Under the pieces are notes generated by a model. That model was not told the DNA's origin and searched no databases. It worked only from the letters and a program-made list of their open reading frames with translations. Shown in pieces: positions 19,413 to 28,345 of a stretch of 64,000 nucleotides of DNA. Numbering within the stretch: the stretch's first letter is position 1; each line of letters starts with the position of its first letter. The stretch is from Stutzerimonas kunmingensis. Its GTDB lineage: Bacteria; Pseudomonadota; Gammaproteobacteria; Pseudomonadales; Pseudomonadaceae. The translations under genes and the position numbers were made by a program. The stretch covers positions 99,115 to 163,114 of the forward strand of contig NZ_PISM01000001.1 of assembly GCF_002929225.1 (NCBI RefSeq), in the 5' to 3' direction.

Positions 19413-20360
19413 TCAATGTTCGGACGCTGAGCTGCGTTTCGCGCGCCATTGGCCGTACTCGAATATCAGTACGACGATCATGGCCAGAGCGAAGGGCAGT
19501 AGCAGATAGAAACCGCGGAACACGATGAGTGCTGCCAGCACGTCCACCGTGGGAATTTCCGGAAGGGCGGCTACGAAGGTCAGCTCCAGCACACCGAGCC
19601 CGCCGGGTGCGTGGGACAGCAATGCCAGGGTGAAGGAGGCGAGGAATACGCCGAGGATGGTCAGATAGCCCGGGTTGTGTTCCGGCGGCAGCGCGAAGTA
19701 GATGATCGCCGCGGCGCAGAGCAGCTCAAGCGGGCCCGCCAGCAGCTGACGGCCGACGATTGGCAGTCGCGGGTACTCGATGTGCCATTTGCCCAGCCGC
19801 CACGGTGGCAACTGACGCCATGCGCCGAACGCATAGAGCGCGACCAGCATGAGCAGGGTCGAACCGACGGCGATGGATACCCAGCTGTCGCTATCGACAG
19901 CCCGATGAAGAAGCTGCGGTTTCAGAATCAGCACGGCGCCCCCGGCGAGCAGGGTGCCCAGCGCGAAGGTCAGCGAGCAGAAGACGATCAGGATGCCGAT
20001 TTCCTGGGGCGTCAGGCCCCGGCTGCGGTAGGCGCGATAGCGCACCAGGGCGCCGGAAAACACCGATGCGCCGATGTTGTGCGCCAGCGCGTAGGTGGTG
20101 AAGGAACAGAGTGCGATGAACCACCAGGACATCTTCTTGCCCAGATGAGCCATCGCGATGCGGTCGTACCAGGCCAGCGCGACATAGGCGCCCAGGGTCG
20201 ATAGCGCGGCCAGCAGCCAACGCCGCGCGCCGATCGCCTGCAGGCTGTCGGTAAGCTCGCTGAGCGAGATGTTGCGCACTTCGTGGTACAGCAGGTAGCC
20301 GGACAGCAGCACGGCCAGGACTCCGATGAGGGTCCAGGCGACATCGCTCCGCTTCATCAT
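19413..20360 (-). CDS. UPF0104 / LPG-synthase transmembrane-domain family protein
   Basis: A 315-residue membrane protein of the YbhN/UPF0104 family, related to the membrane half of lysylphosphatidylglycerol synthase (flippase domain). The start at 20360 has AGGAG at a good distance; the longer upstream frame lacks support. Conserved features are FTTYALAHNIGASVFSGALV, VRYRAYRSRGL and SHAPGGLGVLE. The catalytic aminoacyl-transfer domain is absent, so a lipid-handling role is only an inference. Same strand as the VC0807-like gene and retS. Confidence 0.85.
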   Translation of the reverse strand: MMKRSDVAWTLIGVLAVLLSGYLLYHEVRNISLSELTDSLQAIGARRWLLAALSTLGAYVALAWYDRIAMAHLGKKMSWWFIALCSFTTYALAHNIGASVFSGALVRYRAYRSRGLTPQEIGILIVFCSLTFALGTLLAGGAVLILKPQLLHRAVDSDSWVSIAVGSTLLMLVALYAFGAWRQLPPWRLGKWHIEYPRLPIVGRQLLAGPLELLCAAAIIYFALPPEHNPGYLTILGVFLASFTLALLSHAPGGLGVLELTFVAALPEIPTVDVLAALIVFRGFYLLLPFALAMIVVLIFEYGQWRAKRSSASEH

Positions 20361-20716
20361 CACGTGGCTCCTTGAGGGAAGAGGATTGGCCACGTCTTGC
20401 GCTGAAGCACACTCATCCCTGATCGACCGCCATGCCAAACCTCCACCTGTTCTCGAATCGTCAAACAATCGGCAGCTGGCGACCGGTTTTGTTCAGTTTT
20501 TCACCCGAGTGGTCTTCTCGCTCGGACCGGCAGGAGGAGGTTCCGCTTGGATTGGTATCCCGCAGGAGAGCGCCAATGCCTGGGCGGTCGTCTGGGCATC
20601 GGTAGCCTGAGGCGATGCTGTGTATGTGGTGCAGGGGATGTAGAAGCTGTGCCAGTGGAGATTGGGACGTCGACTGTTGTCAGGGATTGGAAACCTGCGG
20701 GGACGGTAGGGCGCGG
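20361..20716. other. Intergenic region between retS and the UPF0104 gene
   Basis: 356 bases in which I see no convincing gene. Short ORFs on the minus strand lack start signals and recognisable products. The promoter of the UPF0104 gene should lie here. Confidence 0.5.
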
Positions 20717-23566
20717 TCAGTCGGCGCTCTCTGCCTGCTTGACGCGAACCCAGTGGTCGACAAGTTCGCGCAGGTTCGAGAGTTCCACCGGCTTGGCCAT
20801 ATGACCGTCCATGCCTGCTTCTCGCGCGCGGTCGCGGTGCTCGCTGAGGATATGCGCAGTCAGGGCAACGACGGGAGTACGCCGGCGCGCATTCCTGACT
20901 TCCCATTCACGCAGCTGGTGAGTGGCCTGAAAGCCGTCGAGCACGGGCATCTCGCAATCCATCAGGACCAGGTCATACGGCTGCGCCTTGATCGCCTCCA
21001 GCGCCTCTTCGCCGTTGCAGGCGGTGTCCGGTTGCAGGTTGAGTTTGTTCAACATGCCGCGGATGACCTTGGTGGAAATACTGTTGTCCTCGGCGACCAG
21101 GATGCGGAAGTCACTAGGGACTTCGAGCGCGGGTAGGTTCTGCGGCACCGTTGCCTGGCGCTGCTGGGTGCCCGGCTGGCGCTGCGCGAGTTCGTCGGCC
21201 AAGGTGGTCTTCAGCGTGTAACCGGCGACCGGTTTGGCGAGGATGCGCTTGATGCCCGCATTGCGCGCAATGATCTTGCTCGGTGCGCTGCTCATGCCGG
21301 TGAGCATGATCAGCAGGACGTCATGGTTGAGGCTGTAATCTTCCTTGATCTTGCTCGCCAGCTGCATACCGGTCATGCCGGGCATGTCCTGATCGAGCAG
21401 GACCACATCGAAGTATTCCTTCAGGTGCGCCTTGGTCCGCAGCAGGGCCAACGCCTCCTTGCCCGACGCAACGGCGCTGACCTCCAGGCCCCAGCCGCTG
21501 CATTGCTGGACCAGTACCTTGCGGCAGGTGTCGTTGTCATCGACGATCAGCAGCCGAGTGCCTTGCAGCGGCCCGTCCAGGTCGGCATTGCTCTGCGCCA
21601 GCCCTTCACTGGCCAGCGGCAGGCTGATCCACAAGGTGTTGCCCTGGCTGGTGCCAGTCTGGATACCGAAATCACCATCCATCAGTTGCACCAGCTGGCG
21701 CGCGATGATCAGCCCCAGGCGCCCGCCATGGCGTGTCGCTGCAAGAAAGTCATGACTGTCGACCTCGGCGTTGAGCAGCGCATCGCGCTCGTACGCCTCG
21801 AGTGGCCGTCCACTATCCTGCACGGTGATGCGCAGGCGCGGGCTCTCGGGCGGTCCGTCGACCGCGGCGATCAGCAACACCTCGCCTTCGTCGGTCTGCT
21901 TGAAGGCATTCTCCAGCAGGTTGAGCAGGGTCTGGCGCAGGCGGGTCGGATCGCCGGTCACGACCTGCGGCAGCTGTGGCTGGATAAAGCTGATCAGCTC
22001 GACCTTCTGCTGTTCGGCCTTGGCGCGGAAGATGCTCAGACAGTCTTCGATCAGCGCGTTGAAATCGAACTGCACGTCATCCAGCTCGATCTGGCCGGAT
22101 TCCAGCTTGGAAATGTCGAGAATCTCGTTGATCAGATTGAGCAGCTCGTTGCCGGAACTATGAATCGTCTGGACGTAATCGCGTTGCTTGGCCGACAGCG
22201 AAGTGCCCAGCAGCAACTCGCTCATGCCCAGCACGCCGTTCATTGGCGTTCTCAGTTCATGGCTGATCTTGGACAGGAAATCGGCCTTGGTCTTGAGCTC
22301 CGCGCTGCTGACTGCCGCTGCTGTGTATTGGGTGCGGCTGTCGGTCTGGCGCTGCCGTTGACGTTCGAGCAGGGCGAAGCTGAGCAGCAACCCCGCGAGG
22401 GTCGCCAGGCTGAACAAGCCGCCAGTCAACCAGCCCGGGTCGAGCTGGTCGAAGCCCAGCAACATGGGCATGAAGAAAATCATGCCGACGTTGAACAGGG
22501 TCGTTCCGGCCACCACCAGGCGCGCCGGCTGATAGCCCTGGCGCCAGTGATAGATCGCGACAAACAGAGTGCTGCACGATGCGGCCAGCACCAGCGAATA
22601 GATCAGCCAGCTGTACCACGGCCACTGACCGAGCAGGATGCTGGCTGCCAGCGCCAGTACCAGGTTGAGTTCGATGCCCAGCAGCCAGGTGATCCAGGTT
22701 CGCCCGCGGTGATGGAAGAAACCCAGCGTGTAGCCGAGCAGCGCGGCGCTGGCGGCCATCGCCGACAGGTCGGCGATCAGCGGCTGACTGTAGGTCAGCC
22801 AGGGCAGCCACGCCGCCATGACCCCGAGATTGGCCATGGCGCAGGCCAGCAGGGCGCCGTGCAGGAGGCTCAGCCAGATATGCGTGTAGCTGAGCGTGTA
22901 GGCAAAGCGCAGCAGGTTGTAGATCATCAGCAACGCCAGTGCGCCGAAGAGCGCGCCAAACAGGTATGCAGGCTTGCTCAGGCTGACCAGGCCGGCTTCA
23001 TCGATGGTCTTGAACCAGCTCATCACCGGATGGCTGGACTGCAGGCGGATATAGGCCTCGCGTGGCTGCCCGTCATTGGGAAGGCTGAACAGGTACGCCC
23101 GGTTGGGCAATGGCCGGGCGCTGAAGGGGCGCAGTTCCCCGGTCGCCGTATGCTGCTCGAGCTTGCCGTCACGCAGCAGGTAGAAGTCCAGATACTGCAC
23201 TCGCGGTGCAAACAGCCACAGCCACTTCGGTCGTGTCAGTGACGGCAGGCTGACCTGCAGCCAGACGGCTCGGTCGCTGGCCGGAGCGCTGTAGGAGAGT
23301 TTTTCGAGACGCTGGAACAGTGCGCGCTGGGAAACCACCTCGTCGAGCGTAAGCCCTCCCGACTGGTCGATCAGCATGCGCCAGTTCTGTGGCACGGAAT
23401 TGGGTGGAGCGGATAGTGCTGGGGAGGGCGGCGACTGGGTAATGGACGCCAGGGCCGGAAGCGGGATCAGGTTGATCAGCAGCAGGCCGAAGAAAACAGC
23501 GATGGCAATCCGGAGCCGACCCACTTGAGAAGTCCGTTCATGTGTGTGACGGCCGATTATAGCCAT
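20717..23566 (-). CDS. retS: RetS-type hybrid sensor histidine kinase
   Basis: The architecture is that of RetS, the kinase that opposes GacS and so controls RsmY/RsmZ, biofilm and secretion. From the ATG at 23566 it is 949 residues: signal/first TM (about 18-40), periplasmic 7TMR-DISMED2 domain (about 60-195), seven-helix DISM membrane region (about 200-400), HisKA with H436 in ISHELRTPMNG, an ATPase domain, and two receivers with phospho-acceptors D725 and D870. The ATPase keeps the N box (LLNLLENAF) but the G1 box reads DSGRPLE instead of DxGxG, so catalytic activity may be weak. Location next to purD is the known retS locus. The longer upstream frame runs into purD and is rejected. Confidence 0.9.
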   Translation of the reverse strand: MAIIGRHTHERTSQVGRLRIAIAVFFGLLLINLIPLPALASITQSPPSPALSAPPNSVPQNWRMLIDQSGGLTLDEVVSQRALFQRLEKLSYSAPASDRAVWLQVSLPSLTRPKWLWLFAPRVQYLDFYLLRDGKLEQHTATGELRPFSARPLPNRAYLFSLPNDGQPREAYIRLQSSHPVMSWFKTIDEAGLVSLSKPAYLFGALFGALALLMIYNLLRFAYTLSYTHIWLSLLHGALLACAMANLGVMAAWLPWLTYSQPLIADLSAMAASAALLGYTLGFFHHRGRTWITWLLGIELNLVLALAASILLGQWPWYSWLIYSLVLAASCSTLFVAIYHWRQGYQPARLVVAGTTLFNVGMIFFMPMLLGFDQLDPGWLTGGLFSLATLAGLLLSFALLERQRQRQTDSRTQYTAAAVSSAELKTKADFLSKISHELRTPMNGVLGMSELLLGTSLSAKQRDYVQTIHSSGNELLNLINEILDISKLESGQIELDDVQFDFNALIEDCLSIFRAKAEQQKVELISFIQPQLPQVVTGDPTRLRQTLLNLLENAFKQTDEGEVLLIAAVDGPPESPRLRITVQDSGRPLEAYERDALLNAEVDSHDFLAATRHGGRLGLIIARQLVQLMDGDFGIQTGTSQGNTLWISLPLASEGLAQSNADLDGPLQGTRLLIVDDNDTCRKVLVQQCSGWGLEVSAVASGKEALALLRTKAHLKEYFDVVLLDQDMPGMTGMQLASKIKEDYSLNHDVLLIMLTGMSSAPSKIIARNAGIKRILAKPVAGYTLKTTLADELAQRQPGTQQRQATVPQNLPALEVPSDFRILVAEDNSISTKVIRGMLNKLNLQPDTACNGEEALEAIKAQPYDLVLMDCEMPVLDGFQATHQLREWEVRNARRRTPVVALTAHILSEHRDRAREAGMDGHMAKPVELSNLRELVDHWVRVKQAESAD

Positions 23567-23640
23567 GCCTTTGTCGGCCTGTAATGCGTGCGGCAGCGGT
23601 AAAACTTGGCGCCGCACGCATTCCTGGCGCCTGGCTACGC

Positions 23641-24933
23641 TCAGCTGTCGCCCAGCTCCCGGGAGATGGCGCGATAGCCGATATCTTTGCGATAGAAACA
23701 GCCATTCCAGTGGATTTTTTCCGCCAGACGGTATGCCTGCTGCTGCGCCTCGGAGACGGTGCGGCCGATGGCAGTTGCGCAAAGTACGCGGCCACCGGCG
23801 GTGACGACCTGGCCCTGGTCGTTCAGCGCGGTACCGGCATGAAACACCTTGCCATCCAGCGCAGCGGCATCGTCCAGCCCTTCGATCACATCGCCCTTGG
23901 CGTAATCGCCCGGGTAGCCGCCAGCAGCCAGCACCACGCCGACGGTCGGGCGCAAATCCCAGGTCGCCTCGACCTTGTTCAGCGCCTTGGCCAGCGCGGC
24001 TTCGACCAGCAGCACCAGCGAGGATTCGAGGCGCACCATGATCGGCTGGGTTTCCGGGTCGCCGAAGCGGCAGTTGAACTCGATGACCTTCGGCGCGCCG
24101 GCCTTGTCGATCATCAGTCCGGCGTACAGGAAGCCGGTGTAGACATTGCCTTCGGCAGCCATGCCGCGCACGGTCGGGTAGATCACCTCGTCCATCACGC
24201 GCTTATGCACATCGGCGGTGACCACCGGAGCCGGCGAATAGGCGCCCATGCCGCCGGTGTTGGGGCCGATGTCGCCGTCGCCGACGCGCTTGTGGTCCTG
24301 GCTGGTGGCCATCGGCAGCACGTTCTCGCCGTCGACCATGACGATGAAGCTGGCCTCTTCGCCATCCAGGAATTCTTCAATGACTACGCGCGCGCCGGCG
24401 TCGCCGAAGGCGTTGCCGGACAGCATGTCGCGCACCGCTTCCTCGGCCTCGGCCAGGGTCATGGCGACGATCACGCCCTTGCCGGCGGCCAGGCCGTCGG
24501 CCTTGATGACGATCGGCGCGCCTTTTTCACGCAGGTAGGCCAATGCCGGCTCGACTTCGGTGAAGTTCTGGTAGTCGGCAGTGGGAATCGCGTGGCGGGC
24601 CAGGAAGTCCTTGGTGAACGCCTTGGAGCCTTCCAGCTGCGCGGCGGCGGCGGTCGGTCCGAAGATGTCCAAGCCGCGCGAGCGGAACAGATCGACCACG
24701 CCTTTGACCAGCGGTGCCTCGGGGCCGACGATGGTCAGTTGTACGTTGGCGGCGGCGAAATCCGCCAGTTGCTCGATGGCCAGTACGTCGATGGCAACGT
24801 TCTCGCACTTGGCTTCAGTGGCGGTGCCGGCGTTGCCCGGGGCGACGAATACCTTGGCGACGCGTGGATCCTGCGCAACCTTCCAGGCCAGGGCGTGCTC
24901 GCGGCCGCCGCTGCCGATGATCAGTACGTTCAT
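23641..24933 (-). CDS. purD: Phosphoribosylamine-glycine ligase
   Basis: PurD catalyses the ATP-dependent joining of phosphoribosylamine and glycine, the second step of purine synthesis. 430 residues, normal length. Visible are the N-domain MNVLIIGSGGREHALAWK, the ATP-grasp segment IVIKADGLAAGKGVIV, and the signature FNCRFGDPETQ near residues 286-296. It follows purH on the same strand, with 199 bases between them that contain inverted repeats, and retS starts 74 bases further on. Confidence 0.98.
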   Translation of the reverse strand: MNVLIIGSGGREHALAWKVAQDPRVAKVFVAPGNAGTATEAKCENVAIDVLAIEQLADFAAANVQLTIVGPEAPLVKGVVDLFRSRGLDIFGPTAAAAQLEGSKAFTKDFLARHAIPTADYQNFTEVEPALAYLREKGAPIVIKADGLAAGKGVIVAMTLAEAEEAVRDMLSGNAFGDAGARVVIEEFLDGEEASFIVMVDGENVLPMATSQDHKRVGDGDIGPNTGGMGAYSPAPVVTADVHKRVMDEVIYPTVRGMAAEGNVYTGFLYAGLMIDKAGAPKVIEFNCRFGDPETQPIMVRLESSLVLLVEAALAKALNKVEATWDLRPTVGVVLAAGGYPGDYAKGDVIEGLDDAAALDGKVFHAGTALNDQGQVVTAGGRVLCATAIGRTVSEAQQQAYRLAEKIHWNGCFYRKDIGYRAISRELGDS

Positions 24934-24970
24934 TGCTGTCTCCCAATGGAGGCGGGCGGGTCGCCCGCTT

Positions 24971-24996
24971 GGTGGATAAGCGAAGCGTTATCCACC
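24971..24996. repeat. REP-like palindrome
   Basis: GGTGGATAA GCGAAGC then GTTATCCACC form a near-perfect palindrome between purH and purD, with CCTACG next to it. Elements of the form GTAGGGTGGATAACGC...TTATCCACC are dispersed in many Pseudomonas genomes, as I recall. Copy number here cannot be judged from one window. Confidence 0.65.
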
Positions 24997-25038
24997 CTAC
25001 GAATACCGAGGTCGCGATCGGGCTGGTAGATGCAAGGC

Positions 25039-25098
25039 GCCCGACTCTTCACCCGGCGGAGTTGCCTTCTGGCAATGATCATGGGGGAAGAGTCGGGC
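25039..25098. repeat. 12-bp inverted repeat with nested hairpin downstream of purH
   Basis: GCCCGACTCTTC and its exact complement GAAGAGTCGGGC are 36 bases apart, and a smaller TTGCC/GGCAA hairpin sits inside. Placed 34 bases past the purH stop, it could end or modulate the purH transcript before purD; no clear U-run is present on the minus strand. Confidence 0.6.
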
Positions 25099-25132
25099 AA
25101 CACCGCAGATGCCTGTCCGAGTGCGGCCGATT

Positions 25133-26737
25133 TTAGTGGCGGAAGTGGCGCATGCCGGTGAACACCATGGCAATGCCGGCTTCGTCAGCCGCGGCGATCA
25201 CTTCGTTGTCACGCATCGAGCCGCCCGGCTGGATCACCGCGGTGATGCCGGCCTTGGCCGCATTGTCGATGCCATCGCGGAACGGGAAGAAGGCGTCCGA
25301 GGCCATTACCGCACCCGGAACCGGCAGGCCGGCATGTTCGGCCTTGATCGCGGCGATGCGCGCGGAGTTGACGCGGCTCATCTGGCCGGCACCAACGCCG
25401 ACTGTCTGGCGGTTCTTGGCGTAGACGATGGCGTTAGACTTGACGAACTTGGCCACTTTCCAGGCGAAGATCAGGTCATGGATTTCCTGCTCGGTCGGCG
25501 CGCGCTGGGTGACGATCTTCAGGTCTGCTTCGGTGATCATGCCGATGTCGCGGCTCTGGATCAGCAGGCCGCCGTTGACGCGCTTGTAGTCCCAGCCCGG
25601 GCTGCGCTCGGCGGGCCACTCGCCGCATTCGAGCAGGCGCACGTTGGCCTTGCTGGCCACCACGTCACGGGCGGCCTGGGAAACCTTGGGCGCGATGATT
25701 ACCTCGACGAACTGGCGCTCGACGATGGCCTGGGCGGTTTCGCCGTCCAGTTCGCGGTTGAAGGCAATGATGCCGCCAAAGGCCGACTCGCTGTCGGTGG
25801 CGTAGGCCAGGTCATAGGCCTTGCGGATGCCGCCTTCATCTTCCGGTACCACAGCCACGCCGCACGGGTTGGCATGCTTGACGATTACGCAGGCCGGCTT
25901 GGTAAAGCTCTTCACGCACTCCAACGCAGCGTCGGTGTCGGCCACGTTGTTGAACGACAGCTCCTTGCCCTGCAGTTGCGTGGCGGTGGCGACGCAAGCC
26001 TCGTCGGGCTTCTCGACATAGAAGGCGGCTTGCTGATGCGGATTCTCGCCGTAGCGCATGTCCTGCGCCTTGATGAACTGCATGTTGTAGGTGCGCGGAA
26101 ACAGGCTGCGATTTTCGGTGCTGAGCTGCTCGGTGCTCTGGTCGATGCCGCCCAGGTAGTTGGCGATCATGCCGTCGTAGCCGGCGGTGTGCTCGAACGC
26201 CTTGAGCGCCAGGTCGAAGCGCTGGGCGTAGGTCAGCCCGCCGTTCTTCAAGTTGTCGACCACTGCCGCGTAGTCCTCGGCATTGACCACGATGGCGACG
26301 TCCTTGTGGTTCTTGGCCGCGCTGCGGACCATGGTCGGGCCGCCGATGTCGATGTTCTCGATGGCGTCCGGCAGGGTGCATCCGGGCTTGGCCACCGTGG
26401 CTGCGAACGGATAGAGGTTGACCGCCACCAGATCGATCGGGGCAATGCCGTGCTCGGCCATCACCGCGCCGTCCAGGTCGCGGCGGCCGAGGATGCCGCC
26501 GTGAATCTTCGGGTGCAGAGTTTTCACCCGCCCGTCCATCATCTCCGGGAAGCCGGTGTAGTCGGCCACTTCGACAGCAGCAATGCCGTTGTCACGCAGC
26601 AGCTTGAAGGTGCCGCCGGTGGAGAGGATATCGACGCCGAGGGCTTCGAGGTCGCGGGCGAAGTCGACGACGCCGGTCTTGTCGGACACGCTGATCAGCG
26701 CGCGGCGCACGGGAAGGCGGGTGGTTTGGTCGGTCAT
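25133..26737 (-). CDS. purH: Bifunctional AICAR formyltransferase / IMP cyclohydrolase
   Basis: PurH carries out the last two steps of IMP synthesis. 534 residues. The N-terminal cyclohydrolase domain has [16 protein letters not shown] and the segment [15 protein letters not shown]; the C-terminal formyltransferase domain contains the KHANPCG motif near residue 275. The start at 26737 gives the expected N-terminus. It lies upstream of purD on the same strand and 76 bases after fis in map order. Confidence 0.98.
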   Translation of the reverse strand: MTDQTTRLPVRRALISVSDKTGVVDFARDLEALGVDILSTGGTFKLLRDNGIAAVEVADYTGFPEMMDGRVKTLHPKIHGGILGRRDLDGAVMAEHGIAPIDLVAVNLYPFAATVAKPGCTLPDAIENIDIGGPTMVRSAAKNHKDVAIVVNAEDYAAVVDNLKNGGLTYAQRFDLALKAFEHTAGYDGMIANYLGGIDQSTEQLSTENRSLFPRTYNMQFIKAQDMRYGENPHQQAAFYVEKPDEACVATATQLQGKELSFNNVADTDAALECVKSFTKPACVIVKHANPCGVAVVPEDEGGIRKAYDLAYATDSESAFGGIIAFNRELDGETAQAIVERQFVEVIIAPKVSQAARDVVASKANVRLLECGEWPAERSPGWDYKRVNGGLLIQSRDIGMITEADLKIVTQRAPTEQEIHDLIFAWKVAKFVKSNAIVYAKNRQTVGVGAGQMSRVNSARIAAIKAEHAGLPVPGAVMASDAFFPFRDGIDNAAKAGITAVIQPGGSMRDNEVIAAADEAGIAMVFTGMRHFRH

Positions 26738-26813
26738 TGACGTTTCCTAGAGGCTACAGGCTTGAGTCCGCGAAGCAGGCAGGTGCGGACAGCCGCGCCT
26801 GCCAGCTGCCGCG

Positions 26814-27134
26814 TCAGAGCAGGTCGTACTGTTTGAGTTTCTTGCGCAGGGTGCCGCGGTTCAGGCCCAGCAGCTCGGAAGCCTTGGTCTGGTTGCCCTT
26901 GACGTAGTGCATCACGGTTTCCAGCAACGGCGCTTCCACTTCGGAGAGTACGAGTTTGTAAACGTCCGTGACGTCTGCACCTTCGAGGCGGGCGAAATAA
27001 TTGTGCAGCGCTTTCTCGACGCTGCCTCGCAGCGTCTGCCCCGCTTCGCTCGGCGTGTTCAGGTGCTGCTTGAGGTTCACGTTGTCACTCACGGATGTTG
27101 TTCCACTTACCAATGTTTCATTCAACAGCGTCAT
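26814..27134 (-). CDS. fis: DNA-binding protein Fis
   Basis: Fis is a nucleoid protein that bends DNA and activates stable-RNA promoters during fast growth. The 106-residue product, from the ATG at 27134, ends with the classical helix-turn-helix [20 protein letters not shown]. The longer frame that overlaps dusB is not used: the 27134 start overlaps the dusB stop by four bases (ATGA), the conserved dusB-fis arrangement, so fis is translated from the dusB transcript. Confidence 0.97.
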   Translation of the reverse strand: MTLLNETLVSGTTSVSDNVNLKQHLNTPSEAGQTLRGSVEKALHNYFARLEGADVTDVYKLVLSEVEAPLLETVMHYVKGNQTKASELLGLNRGTLRKKLKQYDLL

Positions 27135-28144
27135 GCGGCCACCTCTGTTCCATCCACCGAGCCAGGCCCTGAGCGTTGTTCGGCAAAGAACTGCTGAATG
27201 CTGAAGGCCTGTGCATCCCTGTCTTCCAGATGATTGAAACGGGCGCGGAAGTCCCGCGCGCCCGGCAGTGTTGCGAGATACCAACCCGCGTGCTTGCGGG
27301 CGATACGGACTCCCATCACCTCGCCATAGAATTCATGCAGCGCCTGCACATGCTCCAGCAGGGTGCTTTCAACTTCGTCCAGCGTCGGCGCCGCGAGCAG
27401 CTCGCCGGTGCGCAGATAATGCTCCACTTCGCGAAAGATCCACGGGCGACCCTGCGCCGCACGTCCGATCAACAGGCCGTCCGCTCCGGTTGCCTGTAGT
27501 ACCTGGGCCGCCTTGTGCGGCGAATCGATATCGCCATTGGCGAACACCGGAATCGACACCGCCTGCTTGATGGCGGCGATGGTGTCGTACTCGGCTTCGC
27601 CGGTGTACAGGTCGGCGCGGGTGCGGCCGTGAACGGCAAGTGCTGCGATGCCCGATTGCTCGGCGATACGCGCGACGGTCAGGCCGTTCTTGTTCTGCCG
27701 ATCCCAGCCGGTGCGAATCTTCAACGTCACCGGAACGGTCACGGCACCGACCACGGCTTCGAGGATATCCGCGACCAGCTTCTCGTCACGCATCAACGCC
27801 GAGCCGGCGGCCTTGTTGCAGACCTTCTTCGCCGGGCAGCCCATGTTGATGTCGATGATCTGCGCCCCCAGCTCCACATTGCGCTGCGCTGCCTCGGCCA
27901 GCATCTGCGGGTCGCCACCGGCGATCTGCACTGAACGGGGCTCGGGCTCGTCCGCATGGGGAATGCGCAGGCGAGATTTGCGACTGTTCCACAGACGCAC
28001 ATCGCTGGTGAGCATTTCCGAGACCACCAGAGCCGCGCCGAAGCGGCGGCACAACTGGCGGAACGGCTGATCGGTCACGCCGGCCATGGGCGCGAGGATC
28101 AATCGATTGGTCAAGGTGTAAGGGCCGATGCGTACCGCTGACAT
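27131..28144 (-). CDS. dusB: tRNA-dihydrouridine synthase B
   Basis: A 337-residue FMN-dependent enzyme that reduces uridine in the tRNA D-loop. The family markers are [15 protein letters not shown] near the start, the catalytic-cysteine segment [18 protein letters not shown], and the FMN-site block KIRTGWD. It is the first gene of the dusB-fis operon; the growth-rate-style promoter upstream is described separately. Confidence 0.97.
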   Translation of the reverse strand: MSAVRIGPYTLTNRLILAPMAGVTDQPFRQLCRRFGAALVVSEMLTSDVRLWNSRKSRLRIPHADEPEPRSVQIAGGDPQMLAEAAQRNVELGAQIIDINMGCPAKKVCNKAAGSALMRDEKLVADILEAVVGAVTVPVTLKIRTGWDRQNKNGLTVARIAEQSGIAALAVHGRTRADLYTGEAEYDTIAAIKQAVSIPVFANGDIDSPHKAAQVLQATGADGLLIGRAAQGRPWIFREVEHYLRTGELLAAPTLDEVESTLLEHVQALHEFYGEVMGVRIARKHAGWYLATLPGARDFRARFNHLEDRDAQAFSIQQFFAEQRSGPGSVDGTEVAA

Positions 28145-28204
28145 GAAGATTCCCTGCTTGGGGCCTGCTTGTTAGGTAGATCGGGACTGCAAAAAAGGGT
28201 GGGC

Positions 28205-28233
28205 ATAATACCCGCTACGCATGACGGGTTAAA
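28205..28233 (-). promoter_or_regulatory. Candidate dusB-fis promoter with GC-rich discriminator
   Basis: On the minus strand TTTAAC, 17 bases, then TATTAT, followed directly by the GC-rich discriminator GCCCACC. This resembles stringently controlled promoters and fits the growth-phase control known for fis. It lies about 60 bases upstream of dusB. Position was assigned by eye only. Confidence 0.5.
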
Positions 28234-28345
28234 GGCTGTTTTGAACAAATTCTGAACAGTGGTCGCCTTATCGCCGGGAGTTTGGACGCGCCCACCGCCC
28301 GCGCGATGAGCGCCGGCGGCGGCAGTCTGAACTGCAAGCTCGTCG

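Noticed and set aside
21323..23242. 639-codon plus-strand ORF opposite retS
   Set aside because: Antisense shadow of a high-GC gene; no start signal or domain, while the minus strand gives a full RetS.
25109..26740. 543-codon plus-strand ORF opposite purH
   Set aside because: Shadow frame; purH on the minus strand is unmistakable.
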